Origin: Algoriphagus sp.
GTDB taxonomy: Bacteria; Bacteroidota; Bacteroidia; Cytophagales; Cyclobacteriaceae
Assembly (NCBI RefSeq): GCF_013373065.1
Contig: NZ_JABXIN010000015.1
Location: 1 to 64,000, forward strand
DNA length: 64,000 nucleotides
Direction: 5' to 3'
Each line of letters opens with the position of its first letter. The stretch's first letter is position 1. A model generated the notes under the pieces. The model did no database searches, was not told the DNA's origin, and was given only the letters and a program-made list of their open reading frames with translations. Below, piece by piece: positions 1 through 8,082 of this stretch. The position numbers and the translations under genes were made by a program.

Positions 1-507
1 AACGTAATTTCCATTACGGACGGTCAGATCTTCTTGGAGACCAACCTATTCAACTCTGGTATTCGTCCTGCGATTAACGTAGGTATTTCCGTATCCCGAG
101 TAGGTGGTAACGCCCAGATCAAAGCGATGAAGAAAGTTGCTGGTACCTTGAAATTGGATCAGGCGCAGTTCCGTGAATTGGAAGCCTTTGCTAAATTCGG
201 TTCCGATCTAGATGCGACTACGAAGCGAACCATCGAAAGAGGTCGTCGTAACCAAGAGATCTTGAAGCAAGCGCAGTATGCTCCTGTTTCTGTAGCACAT
301 CAGGTAGCGATTATCTATGCTTCTACAAGAGGCTTGATGGATTCTGTTCCTGTTGAAAAGGCACGCGCATTTGAGAAAGAATTCTACACCTTGTTGGATA
401 CTTCTTATCCTGAGGCATTGGAATTGATCCTGAAAGGCGACATCGACGGTGCTGGCGAAGTATTGAAGAAAGCAGCCGCTGAATTGTCTCCAAAATTCGC
501 AAACTAA
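1..507 (+). CDS. atpA: ATP synthase F1 subunit alpha, C-terminal part (5' truncated by window)
   Basis: The frame is open from base 1 and gives the last 168 residues of the F1 alpha subunit, the non-catalytic nucleotide-binding subunit that alternates with beta in the membrane-bound ATP synthase. The stretch [16 protein letters not shown] followed by [10 protein letters not shown] is diagnostic of alpha; the Arg in SVSRVGG is the conserved arginine that reaches into the neighbouring catalytic site. The remainder is the helical C-terminal domain ending in SPKFAN. The gene begins outside the window. atpG follows 65 bp downstream with no clear promoter, so the two should be cotranscribed. Confidence 0.97.
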   Translation, partial: NVISITDGQIFLETNLFNSGIRPAINVGISVSRVGGNAQIKAMKKVAGTLKLDQAQFRELEAFAKFGSDLDATTKRTIERGRRNQEILKQAQYAPVSVAHQVAIIYASTRGLMDSVPVEKARAFEKEFYTLLDTSYPEALELILKGDIDGAGEVLKKAAAELSPKFAN

Positions 508-572
508 TTATTGAATCTGATCCGGAGGCATCGTCCTCCAGCATTTATACCACGTAGTAGAATAAGGCACGA

Positions 573-1448
573 ATGGCTAACCTGAAGGAAGTAAAGCAGC
601 GAATCAACTCGGTAGTTTCTACCCAGCAGATCACCAAAGCGATGAAAATGGTGTCTGCTGCGAAACTGCGTAGAGCACAGGACCGCATTATTCAGATGCG
701 TCCCTATTCTCAAAAGCTGACCAATATCCTAAACAATGTTTCTGCAGCTTCTGAAGGAGCAGCGGATATTGTTTATGCCCAAAAGCGTGAGGTAAATAAA
801 GTATTGCTTGTACCGGTAACCTCCGATAAGGGCCTTTGTGGCGCATTTAACTCCAATATCATCAAGGCTACAAATGCTGCCATCCGTGAGCAGTTTGAAG
901 GAAAAGAAATCAGCATCCTTCCGATCGGAAAGAAAGCTTTCGAGACCTTCAAAAAGCGTGAGTTTACCTTAATCGATCAATTTTATGGGGTGTTCTCTGA
1001 CCTTTCATTCGATGTGGTTCGAGAAGCTGCTGAATTTGCGATGAAGGGATTTGCTTCAGGAGAATACGATCAGGTGGTATTGGTCTATAACGAATTTAAA
1101 AACGTAGCTACGCAGATAATTCGTACAGAGCAATTTTTGCCAATGGCAAAAGAAGAAGCTAACCAAGAGGAAGTTACAGTTGAGACGGACTACATCTTGG
1201 AACCTTCTCGTGCGTATATCATCGAAGAATTGGTTCCAACTTCCTTGAAGATTCAGTTCTACAAGGCGGTGTTGGAAAGCAATGCTTCTGAGCATGGTGC
1301 CCGTATGACAGCAATGGATAAGGCGACTGAAAACGCCGGTGAATTGCTGAAAGAATTACGATTGATGTATAACAGAACGCGTCAGGCGGCTATTACCAAC
1401 GAAATCTTGGAGATTGTGGCAGGTGCAAATGCACTCGAAGGAAGCTAA
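573..1448 (+). CDS. atpG: ATP synthase F1 subunit gamma
   Basis: A 291-residue protein of the usual length for the rotating central stalk of F1. The N-terminal helix MANLKEVKQRINSV with QQITKAMKMVSAAKLRRAQ and the C-terminal helix with MTAMDKATENA and RTRQAAITNEI are the conserved coiled-coil halves that sit inside the alpha3beta3 ring; the DKGLCGAFN stretch marks the central Rossmann-like domain. It directly follows atpA, the standard order in F1 operons, and ends before a strong terminator, so it is the last gene of this ATP synthase transcript. A short GGAGG/CCTCC hairpin lies in the atpA-atpG gap near 524-539. The ATG at 573 gives the family's normal N-terminus. Confidence 0.97.
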   Translation: MANLKEVKQRINSVVSTQQITKAMKMVSAAKLRRAQDRIIQMRPYSQKLTNILNNVSAASEGAADIVYAQKREVNKVLLVPVTSDKGLCGAFNSNIIKATNAAIREQFEGKEISILPIGKKAFETFKKREFTLIDQFYGVFSDLSFDVVREAAEFAMKGFASGEYDQVVLVYNEFKNVATQIIRTEQFLPMAKEEANQEEVTVETDYILEPSRAYIIEELVPTSLKIQFYKAVLESNASEHGARMTAMDKATENAGELLKELRLMYNRTRQAAITNEILEIVAGANALEGS

Positions 1449-1468
1449 TTATCAATCAACCCATATTC

Positions 1469-1500
1469 AAAACCACAGCTCAAAAGGCTGTGGTTTTTTA
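1469..1500 (+). terminator. Rho-independent terminator after atpG
   Basis: A perfect 9-bp stem AACCACAGC/GCTGTGGTT (1471-1479 and 1487-1495) with a 7-nt loop is flanked by A residues on the left and a T run on the right. It lies between the convergent atpG and DoxX genes and could serve both strands. Confidence 0.85.
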
Positions 1501-1890
1501 TTATCTCTTCTTTAGCATGCCATCAATCGAAAACTTACCTCCTCCAAATACAGCCAAGCCTAAGAAGGTTAGGAAAAACATAAGTGGAAGTTCTTTCCTT
1601 GAAAAAGGATCGTCCCAATGGGCATAAAAAGCAGCCGTCAGCATGGTAATCATCAAAGGAATAGTAGCAAGACGAGTTTTGAATCCGATGATGACCAATA
1701 CCGCACAAACTACCTCTGCGAAGGTAGCAAGAGCCAAAGAAACGGTTGGTCCTAGACCAAATGGGTCCGCAAATTTAACTTCATCAGCCATCAGTCGACC
1801 AATTTTTGGAATGCCATGTGTCATGATCATTGCTCCTGCACCGAGACGAATGATTAATAGAACGAGACTTTTTTCGATGGTTTCACGCAT
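1501..1890 (-). CDS. DoxX family membrane protein
   Basis: A 129-residue protein made almost wholly of four hydrophobic segments, as in the DoxX/SURF4-like family of small inner-membrane proteins. Recognisable family stretches are the N-terminal LLIIRLGAGAMIMTHGIPK, the Gly/Pro-rich FGLGPTVSLALATFAEVV and the charged AHWDDPFSRKELPL loop before the last helix. Members are linked to redox or quinone-associated membrane complexes, but no reaction can be assigned here. The gene is alone, converging on atpG across a shared terminator. The ATG at 1890 gives a normal family N-terminus. Confidence 0.85.
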   Translation of the reverse strand: MRETIEKSLVLLIIRLGAGAMIMTHGIPKIGRLMADEVKFADPFGLGPTVSLALATFAEVVCAVLVIIGFKTRLATIPLMITMLTAAFYAHWDDPFSRKELPLMFFLTFLGLAVFGGGKFSIDGMLKKR

Positions 1891-2090
1891 AAGATTAAGA
1901 GGGTTAGTTGGTTGAGTAATTCAAAAATATAACGCGAACCCAAAGGCAGAAGTTAAATTTTATTGGCTTGAAATTACTTGGGATGATTGGTTTAAGCCTT
2001 TGTTGTCTTGACTTATATTTCCCACAGATTTTCAAAGAAAAAGTCACCGATTAGCTCAGATGAGTTTCTATTAATGGAAAAAAGAATTTT

Positions 2091-3338
2091 TCAATTAAAT
2101 CTATCTACTTCAAAACCAGCCAATTCCATCGCTGCCTCTTTTTGTTGATGCAGTTCTGATAAAAGCTTACCGGTAGCCGGGGCCATAGAAATTCCCATCA
2201 TTGAATGTCCGCTTCCAACCAAGACATTGGAATAGCCTGGAGCAAAACCGATATAAGGAAGCCCATCGGGTGAGCAAGGGCGCAATCCTTTCCAAATATC
2301 TTCCTGCTTGGGGAATTTGGCTTGAAAGTCGGGGTAATAACGATTGATGGATTCAAAAATTCCCTGCACCCGCTTCATGTCGATTTTTTGATTGGTTCCG
2401 GCGATTTCGAGGGTTCCTCCAAAACGGACCTTATTTCCGTATGGACTGACAGCTACTTTTCGTTCAGTCAGGATAGTAGCCTGTTTGATTTCGGGTTGAT
2501 TTTCTTGCAGGAAAGAATAGCCTTTTCCCCCCATCATAGGTAAGGTGAAGCCGAGTTTTTGGGCAAGTTCACCTGACCAAGAACCTCCACAAAGCATCAC
2601 CTTTTCTGCTTCGATTTTTCCATTGTCGGTTAAAACAGCCTGCACTTTTCCACTTGACTTTTCAAATCCCAATACTTGTGTTTCTGTTGAAAATTTTACG
2701 CCTTTTTCCTCGAGATACTTTTTCAAAAAACTGTACAACGCTCCGGGGTCCAAGTGAGCATCTCCCGGAAAAAGTACTGCTCCTTTGGCATTGACTTCCA
2801 AATTGGGTTCTACTTGGCGAATATCAGCGGGGCTAAGAATTTCAGCCTCTAGTCCATATTTTCTTGCTAAATGAGCAAACTCTACCTCTTCCTTTTCTAC
2901 GGCTTCCGTTTGGTACAGCATCATCAGGCCCTTTTCCTGAAAGGCTAAGCGGGCTTCCGGATGTTCATCTCGAAACTGTAGGTAAAGTGACTTGGAAAGC
3001 AAAGAGATCGTTTTCAGATAGGGGATGGCTTTTTCCACCTGCTTTTGGTTTGCAGCTTTGAAAAAAAGCAGACTCCATTGGAGGAGCTTGTAATCGAATC
3101 GTGGATGGATGTAAAAAGGGCTTTTGGAAGAAAACATCCAAGAAATTCCTTTGGCTACCATTCCTGGTGCTGCGAGTGGGATGATATGGCTGGGTACAAT
3201 CATCCCAGCATTACCCGTGGAGCAATTATCCTTTAAGTCTGTCCGATCTACTAAGATAACTTCGACTCCTTCTTTTTGAAGAAAATATGCCGTAAACAGA
3301 CCGACAATACCGCCGCCGATGATGATGGTTGGTTTCAT
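2091..3338 (-). CDS. FAD-dependent oxidoreductase, probable cis-4-hydroxy-D-proline dehydrogenase
   Basis: A DadA/glycine-oxidase-type flavoprotein of 415 residues. The N-terminus MKPTIIIGGGIVGLFTAYFL carries the FAD-binding GxGxxG (residues 8-13), and the C-terminal GLRPCSPDGLPYIG is the conserved second FAD contact of the D-amino-acid dehydrogenase group. Placed beside a hydroxyproline epimerase, a DHDPS-like deaminase and a semialdehyde dehydrogenase, its likely job is oxidation of cis-4-hydroxy-D-proline to 1-pyrroline-4-hydroxy-2-carboxylate. A longer frame could start at 3380, but those 14 extra codons are a translation of a palindromic intergenic repeat, so the ATG at 3338 is preferred. 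A general D-amino-acid or D-proline dehydrogenase remains possible. Confidence 0.82.
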   Translation of the reverse strand: MKPTIIIGGGIVGLFTAYFLQKEGVEVILVDRTDLKDNCSTGNAGMIVPSHIIPLAAPGMVAKGISWMFSSKSPFYIHPRFDYKLLQWSLLFFKAANQKQVEKAIPYLKTISLLSKSLYLQFRDEHPEARLAFQEKGLMMLYQTEAVEKEEVEFAHLARKYGLEAEILSPADIRQVEPNLEVNAKGAVLFPGDAHLDPGALYSFLKKYLEEKGVKFSTETQVLGFEKSSGKVQAVLTDNGKIEAEKVMLCGGSWSGELAQKLGFTLPMMGGKGYSFLQENQPEIKQATILTERKVAVSPYGNKVRFGGTLEIAGTNQKIDMKRVQGIFESINRYYPDFQAKFPKQEDIWKGLRPCSPDGLPYIGFAPGYSNVLVGSGHSMMGISMAPATGKLLSELHQQKEAAMELAGFEVDRFN

Positions 3339-3345
3339 AACATTT

Positions 3346-3416
3346 GTACCAAGTACGAGGTATAAAGTACCAAGAAGCATTGAAATGCTTTGTACTTGGT
3401 ACTTTTTACTTTATAC
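3346..3416. repeat. Palindromic intergenic element built on GTACCAAG/CTTGGTAC
   Basis: GTACCAAG occurs directly repeated at 3346-3353 and 3367-3374, and its inverse CTTGGTAC at 3395-3402. The longer arm GTATAAAGTACCAAG (3360-3374) pairs with CTTGGTAC plus ACTTTATAC (3408-3416), with a small inner hairpin AAGCAT/ATGCTT. It fills the gap between the oxidoreductase and epimerase genes. It could be a REP-like mobile palindrome or an mRNA-processing hairpin; no second full copy is seen in this window. Confidence 0.7.
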
Positions 3417-3418
3417 AA

Positions 3419-4423
3419 TTAAATAACTTGAAATCCGTGCACATAGGGATCATCATCGTCTAAGATGATGGTATTATAACCATAAACTTTGGCCCAACCT
3501 TCAATACTGGGAACGATCGCGGGCTTTCCTGCAATTTCGGTCACTTCCTCGATCCTTCCGATGAATTTGGAACCTATAAAGCTTTCATGAATGAATTCAT
3601 CACCGGGTTTCAACCACCCTTTGGCATACCACTGAGCCATCCGAGCTGAGGTACCGGTGCCACAAGGGGATCGGTCGATGGCTTTGTCTCCATAGAATAC
3701 AGCATTTCGGGCCGTGCTGTATTCATCCAAGGGTTTTCCGGTCCACATCACATGGGATAGGCCTCGGATTTTTTCATATTCTGGATGAATGAAGTCATAG
3801 CGCTCGTTCATTTTTCTACGAAGATTTCTAGCCATGCTAATCAGTTGCTCCGCTTTGAAGTGTTCCAAACCGGGGAAATTTTCCTGTGGATCGACAATAC
3901 AGTAGAAGTTTCCTCCGTAAGCCACGTCTACGCGTAACTTTCCGAGTTCCTCGATCTCTATCTCCAGATTTTCAGCTGCCAAATAGCTTTTCACATTGGT
4001 CAGCTTAACTGATTTGACCTTTTTTCCTTCCTGCTTATACTCGACTAAAACCAATCCTGCAGGGGCTTCCATACGAAGAAATCCCGGTGTTTTCGGATTG
4101 ATCAATCCCTCTTCAATAGCGATGGTGATAGTTCCGATCGTCCCATGTCCACACATAGGAAGGCAACCCGAAGTCTCGATAAAAAGGATGGCGAAATCAT
4201 TCTCTGGGTCATGGGGCGGGAAAAGCATGGATCCCGACATCATATCATGGCCACGAGGCTCAAACATCAGCCCGGTTCGGATCCAATCGTAATTTTCAAG
4301 GAAATATTGACGCTTTTCCAGCATGGAATTTCCTTTCAAAAAAGGAACACCACCGGATACCACTCGGACGGGATTGCCGCAAGTATGCGCGTCGATACAA
4401 CTAAAGGTATGGCGGGACGACAT
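3419..4423 (-). CDS. 4-hydroxyproline 2-epimerase (proline racemase family)
   Basis: A 334-residue member of the proline racemase superfamily that should interconvert trans-4-hydroxy-L-proline and cis-4-hydroxy-D-proline, the first step of hydroxyproline breakdown. Both catalytic cysteines of the two-base mechanism are present: Cys91 in MCGHGTIG and Cys254 in DRSPCGTGTSA. The second Cys separates it from trans-3-hydroxyproline dehydratases, which carry Thr there. The N-terminal FSCIDAHTCGNPVRVV is typical. It sits between the FAD dehydrogenase and the semialdehyde dehydrogenase on the same strand. Proline racemase activity cannot be excluded by sequence alone, but the neighbours favour hydroxyproline. 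Confidence 0.9.
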   Translation of the reverse strand: MSSRHTFSCIDAHTCGNPVRVVSGGVPFLKGNSMLEKRQYFLENYDWIRTGLMFEPRGHDMMSGSMLFPPHDPENDFAILFIETSGCLPMCGHGTIGTITIAIEEGLINPKTPGFLRMEAPAGLVLVEYKQEGKKVKSVKLTNVKSYLAAENLEIEIEELGKLRVDVAYGGNFYCIVDPQENFPGLEHFKAEQLISMARNLRRKMNERYDFIHPEYEKIRGLSHVMWTGKPLDEYSTARNAVFYGDKAIDRSPCGTGTSARMAQWYAKGWLKPGDEFIHESFIGSKFIGRIEEVTEIAGKPAIVPSIEGWAKVYGYNTIILDDDDPYVHGFQVI

Positions 4424-4459
4424 TTTAGAGGGTTAGCAGGTTTTTAAAATTAAGAGCCA

Positions 4460-4620
4460 GAAATACGATTGAAATATAGTTGAAATAGGCCCCGCATGCG
4501 GGACGAAATAATAAAGGCGGCATGTTTCAAATTATTTCGCCCGACGAAGGAGGGCATATTTTCACCTTATTTCTATTGTGTTTCACCCGACTAGGGAGAA
4601 TTTATTTCTATTGAATTTCA
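4460..4620. repeat. GAAATA-armed palindromic intergenic element, copy 1
   Basis: The left end has spaced GAAATA units (about 4460-4491) and the right end has their inverse, TATTTC units (about 4568-4620). The core holds ATTTCGCCCGACGAAGGAG (4534-4552), which recurs almost unchanged at 29523-29541 inside a second element with the same arms. It fills the space between the epimerase and the aldehyde dehydrogenase and its right end touches the dehydrogenase stop codon. Most likely a non-coding, MITE- or REP-like dispersed repeat. Confidence 0.65.
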
Positions 4621-6063
4621 TTTTTTATATTCTCCATCCACCATTCTCCATATCCCCAAAGGGTTACTATCCCGAAGTGCATCCGGTAGTAATTCTTCTG
4701 GCATATCCTGGAAAGCAATCGGACGGGCAAAACGCTTGATGGCGTATACACCCACCGAGGTGCTTCTGGAGTTGGTAGTAGAAGGATAGGGACCTCCGTG
4801 CTGCATGGCATAACCCACTTCCACACCGGTAGGTACGCCTTTAAATAAGAGTCTACCGCATTTCTCTTCTATGAGACTCAATAGGAACAATTGGTCTTGA
4901 AGTTCCTCCTGCTCCGCCCAAACCGTCACTGTCAACTGTCCATGTAGGTGTTTGGCAATTTCGATTAATTCATCTTCCGTTTCATACACTACCATCATAG
5001 CAAAAGCACCAAAAACCTCTTTTTGGAAAACCGTATCCTTTAGCCAATCCGAAGCTTTGATCTCTGCAAGTGCAGTGCTTCCGTTAATCAGGTGCTGCGC
5101 ATCAGCAACTTTCACCCAGCGTAACTCTTCACGGGATTGTAAATATTGAATGGAATTGTAGTAGGCCTCCGTAATTCCCGGATGCAACATGGGAGCGGAA
5201 GCAATGTCGTTCAATTCATCGGCAATAGCTTTTTCAAATGCCTTTGCTTCTGATTTTGGAACGAAAATCAATCCTGGGTTGGTGCAGAATTGACCGACTC
5301 CCAAGGTCAAGGAAGCCACAAATGCTTTTGCAAGGCTTTCATTTTCTTTTTGAAGCTTTTTGGAAAAACAGAAAATAGGGTTCACTGATCCCATTTCGGC
5401 ATAGACTGGAATGGGCTCTTCCCGTTGGTTGGCTAAATCAAACAAGGCTTTTCCACCTGCATGGGATCCAGTAAAAGCTACTGCTTTTGCCAAGGGATGT
5501 TTCACCAAGGCTTGGCCTTCAGGAATTCCGCCTTCTACATGGGTGAAAAGCGCTGAAGGCATATTGGTTTTCAAAATCGCATCGTGGATACATTCCGCTA
5601 CTTTTTGGGAAGTTTTGGGATGGGCAGGATGCGCTTTGTAAATAACTGGACAGCCTGCTGCCAAGGCAGAAATGGTATCTCCTCCAGCAGTTGAAAATGC
5701 CAAAGGGAAATTGCTCGCTCCAAAAACAACGACAGGGCCTAGTGGGGTCAACATCCGACGGATATCAGCACGGGGTAGAGGAGTCCGATCGGGCATGGCC
5801 GGGTCGATGGTTGCTTCCACCCAGGTACCTTCTTTTACCATCTTGGCAAAGAGTCGGATTTGGCCTACGGTTCGTCCCAATTCCCCATTGATTCGTCCTT
5901 CTGGCAAGTTGGATTCAATAACGGCGAGAGAAACGATTTCATCTCTGTTAGTTTCTAATGTATCGGCAAGTTTCTCCAAAAAAGCTCCTTTTTCCTGTCC
6001 TGAGACATTTTTGTAGAAAAGAAAAGCTTCTTGGGCAGCGTTGAAAAGATTGTCTAGGTTCAT
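4618..6063 (-). CDS. 2,5-dioxovalerate (alpha-ketoglutarate semialdehyde) dehydrogenase
   Basis: A 481-residue NAD(P)-dependent aldehyde dehydrogenase. The oxyanion Asn118 (FGASNFPLAFS), general-base Glu223 (YAEMGSVNPI) and nucleophile Cys260 (GVGQFCTNPG) are all present, and the AEMGSVNP and FCTNPG variants fit the ketoglutarate-semialdehyde branch. It should catalyse the last step of the local pathway, oxidising 2-oxoglutarate semialdehyde to 2-oxoglutarate for the TCA cycle. Its gene lies between the epimerase and the DHDPS-like deaminase, all on the minus strand. Fatty-aldehyde-type activity is possible on family grounds, but the context is strong. Confidence 0.9.
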   Translation of the reverse strand: MNLDNLFNAAQEAFLFYKNVSGQEKGAFLEKLADTLETNRDEIVSLAVIESNLPEGRINGELGRTVGQIRLFAKMVKEGTWVEATIDPAMPDRTPLPRADIRRMLTPLGPVVVFGASNFPLAFSTAGGDTISALAAGCPVIYKAHPAHPKTSQKVAECIHDAILKTNMPSALFTHVEGGIPEGQALVKHPLAKAVAFTGSHAGGKALFDLANQREEPIPVYAEMGSVNPIFCFSKKLQKENESLAKAFVASLTLGVGQFCTNPGLIFVPKSEAKAFEKAIADELNDIASAPMLHPGITEAYYNSIQYLQSREELRWVKVADAQHLINGSTALAEIKASDWLKDTVFQKEVFGAFAMMVVYETEDELIEIAKHLHGQLTVTVWAEQEELQDQLFLLSLIEEKCGRLLFKGVPTGVEVGYAMQHGGPYPSTTNSRSTSVGVYAIKRFARPIAFQDMPEELLPDALRDSNPLGIWRMVDGEYKK

Positions 6064-6139
6064 TGAATTATACTATTTCAAGATTGAAAGATTGGAAAAT
6101 TTAAAGTCCAAAATCAAGGAAAATAATTCTTGGACTTTT

Positions 6140-7030
6140 CTACAATTTAGGCCTTTTGGCTATGCCTTCCTTAATGATTCTTTCAATTCTTTCCCGCTCT
6201 TCTCCAATCAACGTCAATCGAGGGGCACGCACATGTTCCGAACCGATGCCACAGTGCTGTTCTGCAAGTTTGATATACTGAACCAATTTGGGATGAATAT
6301 CGAGTTCCAACAGGGGTAAAAACCATCGGTAAATTTCCCTGGCCTCTTCGATTTTGCCCTCCTGAACCAGATTGTAAATGGTGACAGTCTCTTTTGGAAA
6401 GGCACAAACCAATCCAGCTACCCATCCTACAGCTCCCATTAGCAATTCTTCCATGGCTAGGGTATCCACACCACAAAGGATTTGGAATCGATCTCCAAAA
6501 CGGTTAATCATGCGGGTCACATTGGAAATATCCCTTGTGGATTCCTTGATCGCCTGAATATTGGGACACTCCGCCAATTCAGCAAACATATCAATTGTGA
6601 CCAAGGTCTTGTAATCCACCGGGTTGTTATAGATCATCATGGGAAGATTGGTGGAATTTGCCACGGTCTTGAAGTACGTGACTACTTCATGCGCATCGGC
6701 GGCATAGCGCATCGGCGGCAAAATCATTAATCCAGAAGCACCCAATTCCTCTGCTTTTTTCGCCCAAAACAGTGCGTCCTGCGTAGCTCCCTCGGCAATA
6801 TTAAGGATGACAGGTACTTTGCCGTTTACATGTCGAACCGTTTCTTTGGTGAGGGTAATTTTTTCTTCTTGAGATAAAACAGAACTTTCACCCAAGGTCC
6901 CTCCCAAAATTATGCCATGGACACCGGACTCCAATTGGAAATCTAGGTTTTTGAAAAATAGGTCCATATCCAGACTTCCGTCTGCGTGAAATTTGGTGGT
7001 GACAGCAGGGAATACGCCTTTCCAGTTCAT
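6140..7030 (-). CDS. DHDPS/NAL-family lyase, probable 1-pyrroline-4-hydroxy-2-carboxylate deaminase
   Basis: A 296-residue (beta/alpha)8-barrel of the dihydrodipicolinate synthase/N-acetylneuraminate lyase family. The Schiff-base Lys162 lies in IQAIKESTRD, the conserved Tyr134 in MIYNNP, and the GGTLGESSVL loop replaces the GTTGE loop of true DapA. In hydroxyproline loci this family deaminates and dehydrates 1-pyrroline-4-hydroxy-2-carboxylate to 2-oxoglutarate semialdehyde, which fits between the oxidase and the dehydrogenase here. It is the first gene of the minus-strand locus and is divergent from the AraC regulator. A role in lysine synthesis is unlikely given the neighbours. Confidence 0.85.
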   Translation of the reverse strand: MNWKGVFPAVTTKFHADGSLDMDLFFKNLDFQLESGVHGIILGGTLGESSVLSQEEKITLTKETVRHVNGKVPVILNIAEGATQDALFWAKKAEELGASGLMILPPMRYAADAHEVVTYFKTVANSTNLPMMIYNNPVDYKTLVTIDMFAELAECPNIQAIKESTRDISNVTRMINRFGDRFQILCGVDTLAMEELLMGAVGWVAGLVCAFPKETVTIYNLVQEGKIEEAREIYRWFLPLLELDIHPKLVQYIKLAEQHCGIGSEHVRAPRLTLIGEERERIERIIKEGIAKRPKL

Positions 7031-7084
7031 AGGATTTTGGTTTTTTTTATACAGAGAATTCTGTGGGGTTGAAAGAAATTTGAA

Positions 7085-7187
7085 TGAATCAAAAGTAGGC
7101 TTGCTTTCCTGGAAATTCTTTTACTGAATTAATAAATAGTAATACAATATTGACTTCTATTTTTATTTTAAGATTGTTTTTGATTCA
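7085..7187. promoter_or_regulatory. Divergent control region with inverted TGAATCAAAA sites and a minus-strand -7 box
   Basis: The decamer TGAATCAAAA at 7085-7094 recurs in inverted orientation as TTTTGATTCA at 7178-7187, one near each divergent gene. The first overlaps a minus-strand TACTTTTG (7090-7097), which fits the Bacteroidota -7 consensus TAnnTTTG and lies about 60 bp before the lyase start. No -33 TTG is seen at the usual distance, as expected of an activator-dependent promoter. The sites are candidate half-sites for the adjacent AraC regulator; this is inference. Confidence 0.45.
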
Positions 7188-7208
7188 ATTTCATATCATT
7201 TTTGGGTA

Positions 7209-8075
7209 ATGGCAAAGGTAATTTCCTTTCAGGTACCCAAATCCCAAAAAGAGTTTGTCCGCTACCAGGAAGACAGAGGAAAGCATTTTTATGACAAATT
7301 GCATCAGCACCCGCAACTGCAATTGACGGTAATTTTGGAAGGCAAAGGCCAATTTTTGAGTGGGGATTATGTGGGGAGGTTTCAACCGGGAGATGTATTT
7401 TTTTTAGGCGAAAATGCACCTCATGTTTTTCGAAATGATTCAGAGTATTTCGAAGATGAAAGCTCTCTTCAGATAGCTGGAAATACGATTTTTTTTGACT
7501 TTGAGGCTATTCAGCTTCTGGGTGAATTAGAGGATTTGGAGCGATTGGCTCACTTTCGAGGTTTTTCAGGCAGATGTTATCAGCTGAAAGGGGATTCTCA
7601 GCAAGAGATAAAGGAAGCTGTAAATGGATTTTCCTTCTTAAAGGGACTTGACCGTTTTCAATCCGCTTTCAGATTATTGGCGATACTTGACCGGGCAGGG
7701 GATGATTTGATTTCATTGAATGAGTCTGTGCCTAATCGAGGATTTACAGAGCGGGATGGTTCGCGAATGAATCAGGTCATGCAATACTTGCTGGAAAAGC
7801 GTTTTGAAAAAATCACCTTGGAAGAAGTAGCAACAGTTGCAAATCTATCGAAAGAGGCTTTTTGTCGATTTTTTAAACTTCGAACGCGAAAGACATTTAC
7901 CCAATACTTGTTGCAGCTTCGAATCAATGAAGCCCAGAAATTACTTCGAGAATCCGAAATGGGAATTGCTGAAATTGCGTATCAGGTAGGTTTTGATAAT
8001 TTGTCCTATTTCAACCGGGGTTTCAAGAACATTACTGGGATTACTCCCAAAGAGTGGAGGAAGATTAACGCTTAA
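7209..8075 (+). CDS. AraC-family transcriptional regulator (cupin sensor plus AraC HTH)
   Basis: A 288-residue regulator. Residues about 20-100 form a cupin-type sensor (HQHPQLQLTVILEGKGQFL and the FQPGDVFFLGENAPH metal/ligand strand region). The last about 100 residues are a double helix-turn-helix AraC domain with ITLEEVATVANLSKEAFCRFF and the second signature IAEIAYQVGFDNLSYFNRGF ending in GITPKEWRK. It is divergent from the hydroxyproline catabolic genes across a 178-bp gap, so it is probably their substrate-responsive activator. The inducer is not deducible from sequence; hydroxyproline or a pathway intermediate is the natural guess. Confidence 0.88.
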   Translation: MAKVISFQVPKSQKEFVRYQEDRGKHFYDKLHQHPQLQLTVILEGKGQFLSGDYVGRFQPGDVFFLGENAPHVFRNDSEYFEDESSLQIAGNTIFFDFEAIQLLGELEDLERLAHFRGFSGRCYQLKGDSQQEIKEAVNGFSFLKGLDRFQSAFRLLAILDRAGDDLISLNESVPNRGFTERDGSRMNQVMQYLLEKRFEKITLEEVATVANLSKEAFCRFFKLRTRKTFTQYLLQLRINEAQKLLRESEMGIAEIAYQVGFDNLSYFNRGFKNITGITPKEWRKINA

Positions 8076-8082
8076 TATTGGG

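Noticed and set aside
3339..3380. N-terminal extension of the FAD oxidoreductase
   Set aside because: The 14 codons are a translation of the GTACCAAG palindrome and push the FAD motif away from the N-terminus.
3419..4423. trans-3-hydroxy-L-proline dehydratase
   Set aside because: The second active-site residue is Cys254, not Thr, which indicates a racemase or epimerase.
6140..7030. Assignment as dapA (lysine/DAP biosynthesis)
   Set aside because: The GTTGE-type loop is altered and the neighbours form a hydroxyproline pathway, so a deaminase role fits better.
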